A stretch of 64,000 nt of DNA from Sphingomonadales bacterium 32-65-25 (GCA_002280855.1 NCEU01000004.1:115118-179117); one strand, 5' to 3'; positions 8,094 to 17,034 are shown, numbered from the stretch's first letter. The notes: generated by a model from the letters alone, not told the origin. Numbers and translations: made by a program.

Positions 8094-8100
8094 GAGGGCC

Positions 8101-8140
8101 TCCGGCGGGCAGGGTCGCAGACCCTGCACCCGTTCGTTGG
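8101..8140 (-). repeat. REP-like intergenic repeat, copy 3
   Basis: CTCCGGCGGGCAGGGTCGCAGACCCTGCACCCGTTCGTTG is the inverse-orientation form of the repeat at 4870-4916. The hairpin is GCAGGGTC/GACCCTGC. Relative to copy 4 at 10125-10167 it is inverted, so the two copies bracket the low-GC genes between them. Confidence 0.8.
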
Positions 8141-8291
8141 GGGTCGCGCTTCACGTCCACGCCAGCGCACTACGAACAAAAGATTCCCGTCATGCGGAAC
8201 TTGTTTCAGCATCCACGAAGAAAACGCACACAGTCGACTTGATTTCCAACAATGGGCTCCTATCTGCCAACGAGAAGTGTGGGAGGCACAA

Positions 8292-8471
8292 ATGGCCAAG
8301 AATACAGGTGATGGTTTTCGTCGCGGTTCAGTCGATGATCGGACGCAGTTCAAAGCACCCAATGGCAACTACGTGAAGCGGGACACCGATAGCGGTCGCT
8401 TCATGGACCAAAAGAGCGATGGCCGTCCCTTCAAGGGCGTCGCCCAAGAGAAAGACGGGCGGCGCAAGTAG
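8292..8471 (+). CDS. Conserved small hydrophilic protein, 59 residues
   Basis: The product starts MAKNTGDGFRRGSVDDRTQF and contains the stretch YVKRDTDSGRFMDQKSDG, ending PFKGVAQEKDGRRK. The ribosome site GGGAGG is five bases before the ATG at 8292. I recall similar small proteins from scattered, often accessory, positions in many bacterial genomes; none has a known role. It is hydrophilic with no membrane segment. It is the first gene inside the repeat-bracketed pocket and could belong with the two genes that follow, but a 141-base gap separates them. Confidence 0.65.
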   Translation: MAKNTGDGFRRGSVDDRTQFKAPNGNYVKRDTDSGRFMDQKSDGRPFKGVAQEKDGRRK

Positions 8472-8612
8472 TACGCGTCTTCCGTGCGGTTCCCTTCCCG
8501 CACGCAGGAGGGGCTGGGGGTGGGTAGGGCCTCTAAAACCGGGCATTACCGCATTCACAAACGCTTCGATATCGGTGAAAGCATCAATGCCGAACGTAGA
8601 TTGTAAAACAAT

Positions 8613-9299
8613 ATGAAAAATTGGTTCCCGTTTACGGACTATGACTTCTACGCTTACCTTACTTCCGGCATGCTGCTAATTGCGGCTGTTGACCACATTT
8701 ATGCGGGCGGCATTCTTTTGAACCGTTCCAACTGGTCGGTTGCCGATTATATTTTTTGGAGCGCAATGGCCTATTTTATCGGTCAGATTTTAGCGATACC
8801 TTCCGCAGTGCTGCTCGAGCACCTAATGGTGCGGACGATTTTACGCCCGCCAGTTTCAGTATTGCTCGGCCTCAAACCCCAAAGGCGGATGGAGTTTTGC
8901 GTCGCGTTCCTATTTGGCATCCGAGAGTATAGGCCACTACCGACGGCCGTTCAAAATTCAATAAAGCAAAAGATTCAACGAATTGCTGGAGAAGCTGTGA
9001 TAGATGATCCAGAGGCTGTGTTTCAGGTTGCATTTCCTCACGCCAGATCAGTTCCCGACTCTGCCGTTCGCTTAGACACGTTCATTAACCAGTACGGTTT
9101 TGCGCGAAATGTGTCGTTTACCTTCCTTGTGGTGTCCATTCTATTTTGTATTCAAATGCTAAATAAACCAACAGACCACACCAGAGTTCTTTTGGCGGTA
9201 GCGGCGACGATATCCCTTGGCCTGTTCCTGCGCTTCCTGAAATTTTACGCGGCGCATTCATCAGAGACGTTGAGAACTTTCAACAGAGTAGTAGCATGA
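8613..9299 (+). CDS. Four-helix membrane protein of the low-GC cassette
   Basis: This 228-residue protein is not one I recognise. Hydrophobic segments lie at about residues 13-36, 47-70, 168-186 and 191-212, leaving a soluble region of roughly 95 residues between the second and third helices (LKPQRRMEF..AVRLDTFINQYG). This 2+2 helix plan with a central cytoplasmic domain suggests a membrane-bound sensor or effector, but that is inference. The coding sequence is clearly poorer in G and C than neighbouring genes, with many AT-ending codons, indicating acquisition. Its stop overlaps the ATG of the next gene (ATGA at 9296-9299), so the two are translationally coupled. Confidence 0.75.
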   Translation: MKNWFPFTDYDFYAYLTSGMLLIAAVDHIYAGGILLNRSNWSVADYIFWSAMAYFIGQILAIPSAVLLEHLMVRTILRPPVSVLLGLKPQRRMEFCVAFLFGIREYRPLPTAVQNSIKQKIQRIAGEAVIDDPEAVFQVAFPHARSVPDSAVRLDTFINQYGFARNVSFTFLVVSILFCIQMLNKPTDHTRVLLAVAATISLGLFLRFLKFYAAHSSETLRTFNRVVA

Positions 9300-10117
9300 G
9301 ACTCGAAATATTCAATGTTGAGCACGGACAATGCGCACTCCTGACAGATGATTCGGGAAACCGAATGCTGATTGACTGCGGGCACAACTCGACAACTGGT
9401 TGGCGCCCATCGTTGCACTTACGGCGTCTAGGTGTGGATGAAATAGACGCTCTTATTATCACCAATAGCGACGAGGACCATGCAAGCGATCTGCACAATC
9501 TCCGAAGAGAGGTGAGAATAAAGGCGCTGTACAGAAACAAAACCGTTAGTGGAACAGATCTATATCATTTGAAGGGGCAAGACGGACCCGGAGATGGAAT
9601 AGCTGCATTGTGCGATATGATTGGAACATATACGCATCCATTGTCAAAGCAGCCTGACTTTGAGGGCCTATCAATCAAGACTTTTCGGAACGCCTACCCA
9701 GCTGATTTCGACGATGAAAACAACCTAAGCTTGGTGACAATTCTTCGCTGGCCAAATTTCGCGATCTGCTTTCCCGGCGACATGGAGCGCGCTGGCTGGC
9801 TGAAGTTACTTGAGCAACCCGCTTTCCGAACGGAAATCTCTAACATGACGATTTTTGTGGCTTCGCACCACGGACGTGAAAATGGCTGTTGTGAGGAACT
9901 CTATAAGGTAACTGGCCTTAACCCTTACCTTACGATCATATCGGATGGAGGCAAGCAGTATGCCACACAAGAAACTGTGAATTGGTATGCTTCGAGGACT
10001 ATTGGGATTGATCTCTACGGGCGCAAGCGGAAAGTCCTCACAACACGCAGTGACGGAGATATCTCAATTGATATTACGTCAACGGCCGTAACTGTCAGCA
10101 CTAGTACCCGGGCTTGA
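9296..10117 (+). CDS. ComEC-like metallo-beta-lactamase-fold protein
   Basis: This 273-residue soluble protein has the MBL layout of the ComEC/Rec2 C-terminal domain: IDCG (26-29), ITNSDEDHASDL (55-66), NNLSLV (142-147), FPGDME (159-164) and SHHGRENG (190-197). The usual first metal-ligand His of HxDxDH is Asn57, while Asp59, Asp61, His62, Asp162 and His191/192 remain. ComEC-type domains are thought to cleave DNA or phosphodiesters; the substrate here is unknown. It overlaps the upstream membrane-protein gene by four bases, so the products probably work together. Base composition is low in GC like its partner. There is no signal peptide, hence probably cytoplasmic. Confidence 0.8.
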   Translation: MRLEIFNVEHGQCALLTDDSGNRMLIDCGHNSTTGWRPSLHLRRLGVDEIDALIITNSDEDHASDLHNLRREVRIKALYRNKTVSGTDLYHLKGQDGPGDGIAALCDMIGTYTHPLSKQPDFEGLSIKTFRNAYPADFDDENNLSLVTILRWPNFAICFPGDMERAGWLKLLEQPAFRTEISNMTIFVASHHGRENGCCEELYKVTGLNPYLTIISDGGKQYATQETVNWYASRTIGIDLYGRKRKVLTTRSDGDISIDITSTAVTVSTSTRA

Positions 10118-10124
10118 TCGGACC

Positions 10125-10167
10125 AACAAAGGTGGGTGCAGGGGCTCAGCCCCTGCCCGCCGGAGGC
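10125..10167 (+). repeat. REP-like intergenic repeat, copy 4
   Basis: AACAAAGGTGGGTGCAGGGG..CCCCTGCCCGCCGGAGGC follows the stop of the MBL gene by eight bases. It is nearly identical to copy 2 and inverted relative to copy 3. The hairpin GCAGGGG/CCCCTGC may also end the cassette transcript. Confidence 0.8.
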
Positions 10168-10333
10168 GTTCTTGCTTGGTCCTCTGTCCTACACGGGCCG
10201 GGCCTGTCATCATGGGGGCGATGGGCTTTGGGTTGCGGCCGGCGGCGGGGTGTGGGGCCTTGATTGCCAAGGGGAAAAATCCCCAATTCGATACGAAACG
10301 TCAAAACTGGCAAAGCTGGCGCGTTTGGTGGGA

Positions 10334-10372
10334 GGCAAGAAAGCGGGACCCCGGATCAAGTCCGGGGTGACG
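10334..10372 (+). repeat. CCCCGGA..TCCGGGG palindromic repeat, copy 2
   Basis: The core CCCCGGATCAAGTCCGGGG lies at 10349-10367, with flanks GGCAAGAAAGCGGGA and TGACG. It is the inverse of the copy at 7845-7883, and lies outside the REP-like copy, so the low-GC pocket has two nested sets of inverted repeats around it. Confidence 0.75.
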
Positions 10373-10411
10373 GTCCGGGTTGGCGAGTGAAGGACGACGA
10401 GTAAGGGCGAC

Positions 10412-10442
10412 AAAAAAGGGGCGGCTGGTGGGCCGCCCCTTT
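10412..10442 (-). terminator. Rho-independent terminator of hppA
   Basis: Read on the minus strand, an AAAGGGGCGGC stem pairs with GCCGCCCCTTT and runs into TTTTTT. It lies 24 bases past the pyrophosphatase stop. Confidence 0.8.
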
Positions 10443-10465
10443 CGGATTTGGTGATTGGTGGGGCC

Positions 10466-12589
10466 TCAGTGGCCGGCGAGGGCCGCCAACAACAAGAGTG
10501 CCACGATGTTGGTGATCTTGATCATCGGGTTCACGGCGGGGCCGGCGGTGTCCTTGTAGGGGTCACCAACGGTATCGCCGGTCACGGCGGCCTGGTGGGC
10601 GGGGGAGCCTTTGCCGCCGTAGGCGCCTTGTTCGATCACCTTCTTGGCGTTGTCCCACGCACCGCCGCCCGACGTCATCGAGATGGCGACGAACAGGCCT
10701 GAGATGATCACGCCCATCAGCAGCGCGCCCAGGGCGGCAAAGCCGTTGCCCTGGCCGGCCACGGCGGTGATCACATAATAGACCACCACGGGGGCGAGCA
10801 CCGGCAGCAGCGACGGCACGATCATTTCCTTGATGGCGCCGGCGGTGACGAGGCCAACGGTGCGGGCATAATCGGGCTTCACTTCGCGGGTGGCGATGCC
10901 GGGGTTTTCGCGGAACTGGGCGCGGATGTCTTGCGCCACCGCCTGGGCCGTGCGGCCCACCGCTGTCATCGCCATGCCGCCGAACAGATAGGGCAGCAGC
11001 GCGCCGAGCAGCAGCCCGACGACGACGTAGGGATTGGACAGGGAGAAATCGACCGGCACGTTGGTGAAGAACTGCGCCAGATCTTCGGTGTAGGTGGCGA
11101 ACAGCACCAGCGCGGCGAGGCCGGCCGAGCCGATGGCATAGCCCTTGGTGACAGCCTTGGTGGTGTTGCCCACGGCGTCGAGGGCATCGGTGCGCTGGCG
11201 CACTTCGCCATCAAGGCCGGCCATTTCGGCGATGCCGCCGGCGTTGTCCGTAACGGGTCCATAGGCATCCAGCGCCACGATCATGCCGGCCAGGGCCAGC
11301 ATGGCGGTGGCGGCAAAGGCGATGCCGATCAGGCCGCCCAGTTTGAAGGTGGCGATGATGCCGGCAACGATCACTAGGGTGGGCAGCGCGGTCGATTCCA
11401 TCGACACGGCGAGGCCCTGGATGACGTTGGTGCCGTGGCCGGAGTCAGACGCCTTGGCGATGGATTGCACCGGGCGATAATCGGTGCCGGTGTAATATTC
11501 GGTGATCCAGACAATGAGGGCGGTGACGACCAGGCCGATGAGCATGCAGTAGAACAGCGCCCGACCAGTGAAGCCGCCTTCGACGCCGGCCACTTTGAGG
11601 GCTTCGCCGGCCACCGCGCCATCAGCGCCGATCACGGCGTTCATGTCGGGGAAGATGGCCTGGGTGGCGAACCACAAAGCCGGCACCGACAACACGCCGG
11701 TGACGATCAGGCCCTTGTAGAGCGCGCCCATGATGGAGCCGCCGCCAAGGCGCACGAAATAGGTGCCGATGATCGAGGTGATGATGCACACGCCGCAAGC
11801 GAGCAGCGGCAGGGTCATCAGTTTCGCGGCATCACCGCCGGTGACCAGCAGGGCGCACAGCACCATGGTGGCGCCGATGGTGACCACGTACGTCTCGAAC
11901 AAGTCGGCCGCCATGCCGGCGCAATCGCCGACGTTGTCGCCCACGTTGTCGGCGATCACGCCGGGGTTGCGATCATCATCTTCGTCAAAGCCGAGTTCGT
12001 TCTTGCCCACCATGTCGGCGCCCACATCGGCGGCCTTGGTGAAGATGCCGCCACCAAGACGGGCGAAGATGGAGATGAGCGAGGCGCCGAACGACAGCGC
12101 AACCAGCGCGTTGACGACGGCGCGGCTGGTGGGCTCAAGGCCCGAAGAGGTGAGCGCATAGAAATAGCCGGCGATGGCGAGCAGCGCGAGGCCGGCGACC
12201 AGCATGCCAGTGACGGCGCCGGAACGGAACGCCATGGTGAGGCCGGCCTGCAGCGACTGGCGCGCGGCCTCCGCGGTGCGCACGTTGGCGCGCACCGAAA
12301 TGTTCATGCCGATGAAGCCGGTGGCACCGGAGAGCACAGCGCCGAGCACGAAGGCAACGGCGGGGATGACACCCAGGAACCCGGCGACCAGGCCGGCGAC
12401 GATGACGCCGACGATGGCGATGGCAGTATATTGCTTGGTGAGATAGGCGCCCGCGCCGATCTGGATGGCTTTGGCGATTTCCTGCATGCGGGCATTGCCC
12501 GGCGAGGCGCTGAGCACCTGCCGCGAGGTGATCACTCCGTAGGCCACGGCGGCTAGCCCGCAAATGATGGCCAGAACAACGCTATCCAT
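10466..12589 (-). CDS. hppA: Membrane-bound proton-translocating pyrophosphatase
   Basis: This 707-residue polytopic inner-membrane pump couples pyrophosphate hydrolysis to ion export. The catalytic acidic motifs [22 protein letters not shown] and [17 protein letters not shown] segments (positions about 185-230) and the C-terminal [14 protein letters not shown] are all intact. The segment GNTTKA puts Lys at position 478; Lys here instead of Ala is the established mark of K+-independent, H+-pumping enzymes. The start at 12589 has GGGGAAGGGGA just upstream; the longer frame to 12850 is antisense to the next gene. The gene stands alone with its own terminator. Confidence 0.95.
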   Translation of the reverse strand: MDSVVLAIICGLAAVAYGVITSRQVLSASPGNARMQEIAKAIQIGAGAYLTKQYTAIAIVGVIVAGLVAGFLGVIPAVAFVLGAVLSGATGFIGMNISVRANVRTAEAARQSLQAGLTMAFRSGAVTGMLVAGLALLAIAGYFYALTSSGLEPTSRAVVNALVALSFGASLISIFARLGGGIFTKAADVGADMVGKNELGFDEDDDRNPGVIADNVGDNVGDCAGMAADLFETYVVTIGATMVLCALLVTGGDAAKLMTLPLLACGVCIITSIIGTYFVRLGGGSIMGALYKGLIVTGVLSVPALWFATQAIFPDMNAVIGADGAVAGEALKVAGVEGGFTGRALFYCMLIGLVVTALIVWITEYYTGTDYRPVQSIAKASDSGHGTNVIQGLAVSMESTALPTLVIVAGIIATFKLGGLIGIAFAATAMLALAGMIVALDAYGPVTDNAGGIAEMAGLDGEVRQRTDALDAVGNTTKAVTKGYAIGSAGLAALVLFATYTEDLAQFFTNVPVDFSLSNPYVVVGLLLGALLPYLFGGMAMTAVGRTAQAVAQDIRAQFRENPGIATREVKPDYARTVGLVTAGAIKEMIVPSLLPVLAPVVVYYVITAVAGQGNGFAALGALLMGVIISGLFVAISMTSGGGAWDNAKKVIEQGAYGGKGSPAHQAAVTGDTVGDPYKDTAGPAVNPMIKITNIVALLLLAALAGH

Positions 12590-12719
12590 TGGTCCCCTTC
12601 CCCTTGTTGGTACCCGACCCGCATTCATGGGTTGGGCATTTTGCCGCACCATGGCATGGGATTCGACGAACGCAAGCGGCCAGGTGCAGTTTCCGGGCAA
12701 AGCGATAGGGGCAGAAGCA

Positions 12720-14009
12720 ATGCAGGTTTCAAGGCGCGACGCGATGATGCTGGCCGGAGCGGCCGCAGCGGCTGCCGGCGCGGCACCAGCCCGGGCACTC
12801 AACGCCCCCGGCGTGATCGCCCCGGATGACGAAGCCGGCTGGGCGCGCATTGCCGCGCTTTACCCCAGCATGGCCGGCCCGGTGACGCAGTTGGAGCATG
12901 GCTATTGGGGCAACATGGCCCTCCAGGTGGCGGAAAGCCACAAGGCCATCGTGGAGCGGCTCAACCGCGAAACCAGCATCTATGCCCGGCGGGCGATGCG
13001 CAAGGATCAGGCGGTGGTGAAGGCCCGCGCGGCGGCTGCAATGGGCGTGCAGCCGGAGGAAATCGGCTTCTGCCGCAATGCTGCGGAAGGCCTGCAGGCG
13101 CTGATCAGCCAGTTCCAGGATGTGGGCGAAGGCGATGCGATCCTGTGGTCTGACTCTGATTATGACACCAGCCACAATGCCATGCGTTCGCTGGCAAAAA
13201 GCCGGCGGGCGCGGCCGGTGATGATCCCGTTGCCGCGCGCGCCGACGCGGGACAATGTGATTGCCGCCTATGCCGAAGCGATAAAGGCCACACCGCGCCT
13301 GAAATTCGTGCTGCTCACCCACGGCACCCACAAATCGGGCATGGTGGTGCCAGTGGCGGAGATTGCCGCGCTGGCCAAGGCGGCCGGCGCCATGGTGCTG
13401 GTCGATTGCGCGCAGAGTTTCCGGATGCGGCCGTTCCTGATCCCGGATTTCGGCGCGGATTTCGTCGTGCTGAACTTCCACAAATGGGTGGGCGCACCGG
13501 TGGGTGTGGCCGGCTTCTGGATCAGGCCGGGTGCCGCGCCGATGATCGCGCCGGCGGCGGCCGAACCGGATGCGAAGCCGGAGGATGTGCAGGCCAAGGT
13601 GCACCAGGGCACACTGGATTATGCGCCGCAGCTCACCTTGCCGGCCGCGCTGGATTTCCAGGAACAGGTGCTGCCCGTACCCATGAAGCTGGCGCGGCTG
13701 CAATGGCTGCGCAACCGCTGGGTGCAGCCGCTGCGCGGGCTTTCGGGGCTGGAGATCATGCTGGGCGATGATCCGGCAACGTTTGGCGCGATCACGTCCT
13801 TCCGCATTGCCGGGCACACCAGCACGGCGGACAATATCGCCATCACCGATACGCTGTTCAATCAGTACAGGATCATGACCGTGCACCGTGCGGGACTGGC
13901 CGATGGCGGCTGTGTCCGGGTGACGCCGGGATTGTTCACCAAGGCGGCGGATTGTGACCGGCTGGTGGCGGCGTTGAAGGATCTGGTGCCGAAAATCGCG
14001 CGCGGTTAG
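12720..14009 (+). CDS. Class V aminotransferase-fold PLP enzyme, probably Tat-exported
   Basis: The 429-residue product has the fold-type I PLP domain with Schiff-base Lys in [11 protein letters not shown], the Asp of VLVDCAQS that binds the pyridine nitrogen, and [12 protein letters not shown] near the active site. It resembles isopenicillin-N-epimerase-like and cysteine-desulfurase-like members. The N-terminus [26 protein letters not shown] is a twin-arginine signal followed by an Ala-x-Ala cleavage site, so the enzyme is probably folded in the cytoplasm and exported. The reaction is unknown. It is divergent from hppA, and its stop meets the thiL stop at 14006. Frames upstream of 12720 run into the hppA promoter side and were not used. 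Confidence 0.8.
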   Translation: MQVSRRDAMMLAGAAAAAAGAAPARALNAPGVIAPDDEAGWARIAALYPSMAGPVTQLEHGYWGNMALQVAESHKAIVERLNRETSIYARRAMRKDQAVVKARAAAAMGVQPEEIGFCRNAAEGLQALISQFQDVGEGDAILWSDSDYDTSHNAMRSLAKSRRARPVMIPLPRAPTRDNVIAAYAEAIKATPRLKFVLLTHGTHKSGMVVPVAEIAALAKAAGAMVLVDCAQSFRMRPFLIPDFGADFVVLNFHKWVGAPVGVAGFWIRPGAAPMIAPAAAEPDAKPEDVQAKVHQGTLDYAPQLTLPAALDFQEQVLPVPMKLARLQWLRNRWVQPLRGLSGLEIMLGDDPATFGAITSFRIAGHTSTADNIAITDTLFNQYRIMTVHRAGLADGGCVRVTPGLFTKAADCDRLVAALKDLVPKIARG

Positions 14010-14929
14010 GCGTGTTCCCAGCCCAGTCGGGTGGGCAACGGAACCGGCTGACCCGCGTAACTGAGCGTGACGCCAGCACCCGGCAGCACGCGGCCCACCG
14101 CCGTCACCGGGCCGGCACTGGTTGGCAACGGGCCGGCACCGGGCGGCAGCGAAAACAGCAGTTCATAATCATCGCCGGCCGTGACCCGGGCCAGCAGATC
14201 ATCCAGGCCGGCCGCCGGGCGAGACAGCGGCACAGCATCCAGATCAATCTCCAACGCCACGCCGCTGGCCGCCGACAACCGCTCGGCGTCGATTAGCAGG
14301 CCATCGGAAACATCCATCCCTGCCGTCGCTACCCCGCCCAGCGCTGCGCCGAGCGCGAGACGCGGCGTCGGCCGGCGGAAGCGGTTCAGCAACTGCTTGT
14401 CAAAAGGCGCTTTTCCTTGCGCCACGGCCAGCCCAAGCCCGGCATCGCCGATCGTGCCCGACACATAGAGAAGGTCGCCGGGCTGCGCGCCGACCCGGGC
14501 CAGCGCCTTGCCCGGCTCCACCCAGCCAACGGCCGTCAGCCCCAGCACGGCGCGATCCAGCCCGGTAACGGTATCGCCGCCCCACAGCGAAACATTGAAT
14601 GTTTCCAATGCCCTGGCTAACCCATTTACAAAAGCTTCGCGCCAGGCCTCGTCCTCCGCCGCCGAAAGCCCCAGCCCCAGCAGCACGCCGGCCGGCGTCG
14701 CCGCCATCGCCGCCAGATCGGAAAGGTTCACCGCCAGCAGCTTCCACGCCACATCGGACGGCGGATCGCCGGGCAAATAGTGGACGCCGGCGGCCAGAAT
14801 GTCGTGCGTAAACACCAAGTTGCGGCCCAGCGGCGGGGTCCATACCGCGGCGTCATCCGCCAGGCCACGGGCGGCGCTCGTGTTCGCCAGTGGCGCAAGC
14901 AAGCGGGCGATGAAGTCCCGCTCCGCCAT
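14006..14929 (-). CDS. thiL: Thiamine-monophosphate kinase
   Basis: It phosphorylates thiamine monophosphate to thiamine pyrophosphate, the last step of cofactor synthesis. The 307 residues show the PurM/ThiL fold: DDAAVW near the N-terminus, FTHDILAAGVHY, WKLLAVNLSDLAAM, WGGDTVTG and the C-terminal MDVSDGLL and TAGDDYELLF. These are the metal/ATP-binding signatures of ThiL. It is the second gene of a nusB-thiL pair with a five-base gap, an arrangement common across proteobacteria. Its end overlaps the end of the class V PLP gene by four bases. Confidence 0.93.
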   Translation of the reverse strand: MAERDFIARLLAPLANTSAARGLADDAAVWTPPLGRNLVFTHDILAAGVHYLPGDPPSDVAWKLLAVNLSDLAAMAATPAGVLLGLGLSAAEDEAWREAFVNGLARALETFNVSLWGGDTVTGLDRAVLGLTAVGWVEPGKALARVGAQPGDLLYVSGTIGDAGLGLAVAQGKAPFDKQLLNRFRRPTPRLALGAALGGVATAGMDVSDGLLIDAERLSAASGVALEIDLDAVPLSRPAAGLDDLLARVTAGDDYELLFSLPPGAGPLPTSAGPVTAVGRVLPGAGVTLSYAGQPVPLPTRLGWEHA

Positions 14930-14934
14930 GCCTG

Positions 14935-15387
14935 TCAGCCGCGCACCTTGCGGGCGACCGCATCCAGCAAACCATTGACGAACTTGGCTTCCTTGTCGTC
15001 ATGGAAGGCATGGGCGACATCAACATATTCGTTGATCACCGTCGCTGCCGACACATCGGCCCGCGCCACCAGCTCATAGACGGCGGCCCGCAGCAGCGCC
15101 CGCATCGGCCGATCAAGCCGGTTCAGCGACCAGCCTTCGGCAAGCCCGCCGCTGATCAACTCATCCAGCTCGGCCTGACGCGCGGCGACGCCAGCGACCA
15201 CGTCGTCGAAGAAGGGCTCATCGGCGGCAAGATACTCTGCCCCTTCGATTTCCTGGCCCAGCCGGTGGTTGTGGAACTCGGTCAGCAGCTTGGGCACGGT
15301 CTCGCCGCGCATCTCCAGCTGGTAGAGGGCCTGCACGGCGGCCAGGCGGGCCGCTGAACGGCCACGATAATCGGGAATGTTGCTCAC
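14935..15387 (-). CDS. nusB: Transcription antitermination factor NusB
   Basis: NusB binds boxA RNA with NusE and supports antitermination of rRNA operons. The 150 residues include the expected AARLAAVQALYQLEM helix and the C-terminal AVYELVARADVSAATVINEYVDVAHAFHDDKEAKFVNGLLD region (given by its ends). The start is GTG at 15387; no ATG is available nearby. The gene precedes thiL in one transcript. The usual upstream riboflavin genes (ribH) are absent: dnaB diverges from this point instead. Confidence 0.93.
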   Translation of the reverse strand: MSNIPDYRGRSAARLAAVQALYQLEMRGETVPKLLTEFHNHRLGQEIEGAEYLAADEPFFDDVVAGVAARQAELDELISGGLAEGWSLNRLDRPMRALLRAAVYELVARADVSAATVINEYVDVAHAFHDDKEAKFVNGLLDAVARKVRG

Positions 15388-15456
15388 GGCGGCGGCTCTA
15401 CGCGATTGTGGGAGGCCCCGGCAAGCGGCTCCACTTGTTCACCCGCCATCCCCGGC

Positions 15457-15465
15457 TTGTCCACA
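15457..15465 (+). promoter_or_regulatory. DnaA-box-like 9-mer
   Basis: TTGTCCACA differs at one base from the DnaA box TTATCCACA and lies 67 bases upstream of the dnaB start, in the divergent nusB-dnaB gap. A single near-match is weak evidence of control by DnaA. Confidence 0.25.
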
Positions 15466-15531
15466 GGTCTGCCCACCGCGAAATTTGTACGCCGCCTTGG
15501 CATTGCCGCGGCGTTGCGCGATGACGCAGGC

Positions 15532-17034
15532 ATGGTCAGCCTCCCCCCTTCAATCACCCCGCTTCGTGTTGTTGACGGTGGCCCGGCGACAGCGACCTTG
15601 CCGCAAAATCTGGAAGCCGAAGCCGCCCTGCTCGGCGCGTTGATGATCGACAACCGGCTGGTGGAAGATGTCATCACCAAGCTCAAGGCGGAGCATTTCG
15701 CCGATCCGCTGCATGGCCGCATCTATGCCGCCATCCTCACCCTTTCGGCCCGGGCGATGGCAGCGACGCCTGTCACCCTCAAGCCCATGTTCGAAGCCGA
15801 TCCGGCAATGGCCGAACTGGGCGGCCCCGGCTATCTCGCCAGCCTCACCCAGAATGGCGCGGCGCTATTGGCGGCCAAGGATTTTGCCCAGCAAATCTAT
15901 GATCTTGCCTTGCTGCGCGAGCTGATCCGGGTGGGCCGTGAGATGGTGACAGAAGCCAGCGACACCAGCCGCGACATCACGCCGATCACCCAGATCGAAG
16001 CGGCCGAAATGGCACTCTACAAGGTCGCCGAAGCCGGCGAAGTGCAAGGCACGGTCAAGACCTTCCTCGAGGCCGCGCGCGAAGCCGTCGCGCAGGCTGA
16101 CCGGGCCAAACGGTCAGGCGGGCATCTGTCGGGCTACACCACCGGCCTCACCGGCCTGAATGAAAAGATGGGGGGCCTGCACAAATCAGACTTGCTGATC
16201 CTCGCCGGCCGCCCGGCGATGGGCAAGACCAGCCTTGCCACCAACATCGCCTTTGCCTGCGCCCAGCGCTTCTCTCAGGACAAGGCGAAAGGCATCGAGG
16301 CGGAAAAGTCCTCCGGCGCACCGGTTGCCTTCTTCAGCCTCGAAATGTCGGCCGATCAGCTCGCCACCCGCATCCTCGCCGAACAATCGGAAGTGAACGG
16401 CGAATCACTCAGGATGGGCAAGATCAGTGACGAGGATTTCACCCGGCTGGCCCGCGCCTCAACCGAACTCGCAGCGCTGCCGCTGTGGATCGACGACACG
16501 CCGGGCCTCTCCATCGCCGCGCTGCGCACCCGCGCCCGCCGGCTGAAGCGCCAGCATGGCATCGGGCTGATCGTCGTCGATTATCTCCAGCTCCTGACCG
16601 GCTCCAAGGCTAGCGGCAGCGACAACCGCGTGCAGGAAATCTCGGAGATCACGCGCGGCCTGAAGACCCTTGCCAAGGAATTGCAGGTGCCGGTGATCGC
16701 GTTGTCGCAGCTCAGCCGCGCGGTCGAGAACCGCGAGGACAAACGGCCGCAGCTGGCGGATCTGCGCGAATCCGGCACCATCGAGCAGGATTCGGACATC
16801 GTGATGTTCGTCTATCGCGAGGAATATTATCACGGCCTGAAGCAGCCGGATCCCGAAGAGGCGGACAAGCACATGAAGTGGCGGGAGAAAGCGGAAAAAA
16901 TCTTTGGCTTGGCTGAAGTGATCATCGCCAAGCAGCGCCACGGTGCCACGGGCACGGTACCGCTGACCTTCATCAAGCAGTTCACCAAGTTTGCCGACCG
17001 CGCCGAGGGCGATTTTGGCGGGAGCGATTATTGA
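15532..17034 (+). CDS. dnaB: Replicative DNA helicase DnaB
   Basis: This is the ring helicase of the replication fork. The 500 residues comprise the N-terminal primase-interaction domain (LPQNLEAEAALLGALM), the linker, and a RecA-like motor with Walker A GRPAMGKTS at about 226-234, H1a region FFSLEMSADQL, Walker B LIVVDYLQLL, and the arginine-finger segment near RESGTIEQDSDIVMFVYR. No intein interrupts it. I chose ATG 15532 because homologues begin shortly before LPQNLEAE; the frame stays open back to 15406 without further conserved residues. It is transcribed divergently from nusB. Confidence 0.95.
   Translation: MVSLPPSITPLRVVDGGPATATLPQNLEAEAALLGALMIDNRLVEDVITKLKAEHFADPLHGRIYAAILTLSARAMAATPVTLKPMFEADPAMAELGGPGYLASLTQNGAALLAAKDFAQQIYDLALLRELIRVGREMVTEASDTSRDITPITQIEAAEMALYKVAEAGEVQGTVKTFLEAAREAVAQADRAKRSGGHLSGYTTGLTGLNEKMGGLHKSDLLILAGRPAMGKTSLATNIAFACAQRFSQDKAKGIEAEKSSGAPVAFFSLEMSADQLATRILAEQSEVNGESLRMGKISDEDFTRLARASTELAALPLWIDDTPGLSIAALRTRARRLKRQHGIGLIVVDYLQLLTGSKASGSDNRVQEISEITRGLKTLAKELQVPVIALSQLSRAVENREDKRPQLADLRESGTIEQDSDIVMFVYREEYYHGLKQPDPEEADKHMKWREKAEKIFGLAEVIIAKQRHGATGTVPLTFIKQFTKFADRAEGDFGGSDY

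Larger units (their letters stand above)
10118..10465. other. 348-base gene-free stretch with repeats
   Basis: No credible gene is present. The stretch holds the fourth REP-like copy, about 165 bases of mixed sequence without a feature I can name, the second CCCCGGA palindrome copy and the hppA terminator at 10412-10442. Confidence 0.7.

Noticed and set aside
8137..8376. A 79-residue plus-strand ORF overlapping the small 59-residue gene
   Set aside because: It lacks a ribosome site and runs out of frame through the better supported gene at 8292-8471.
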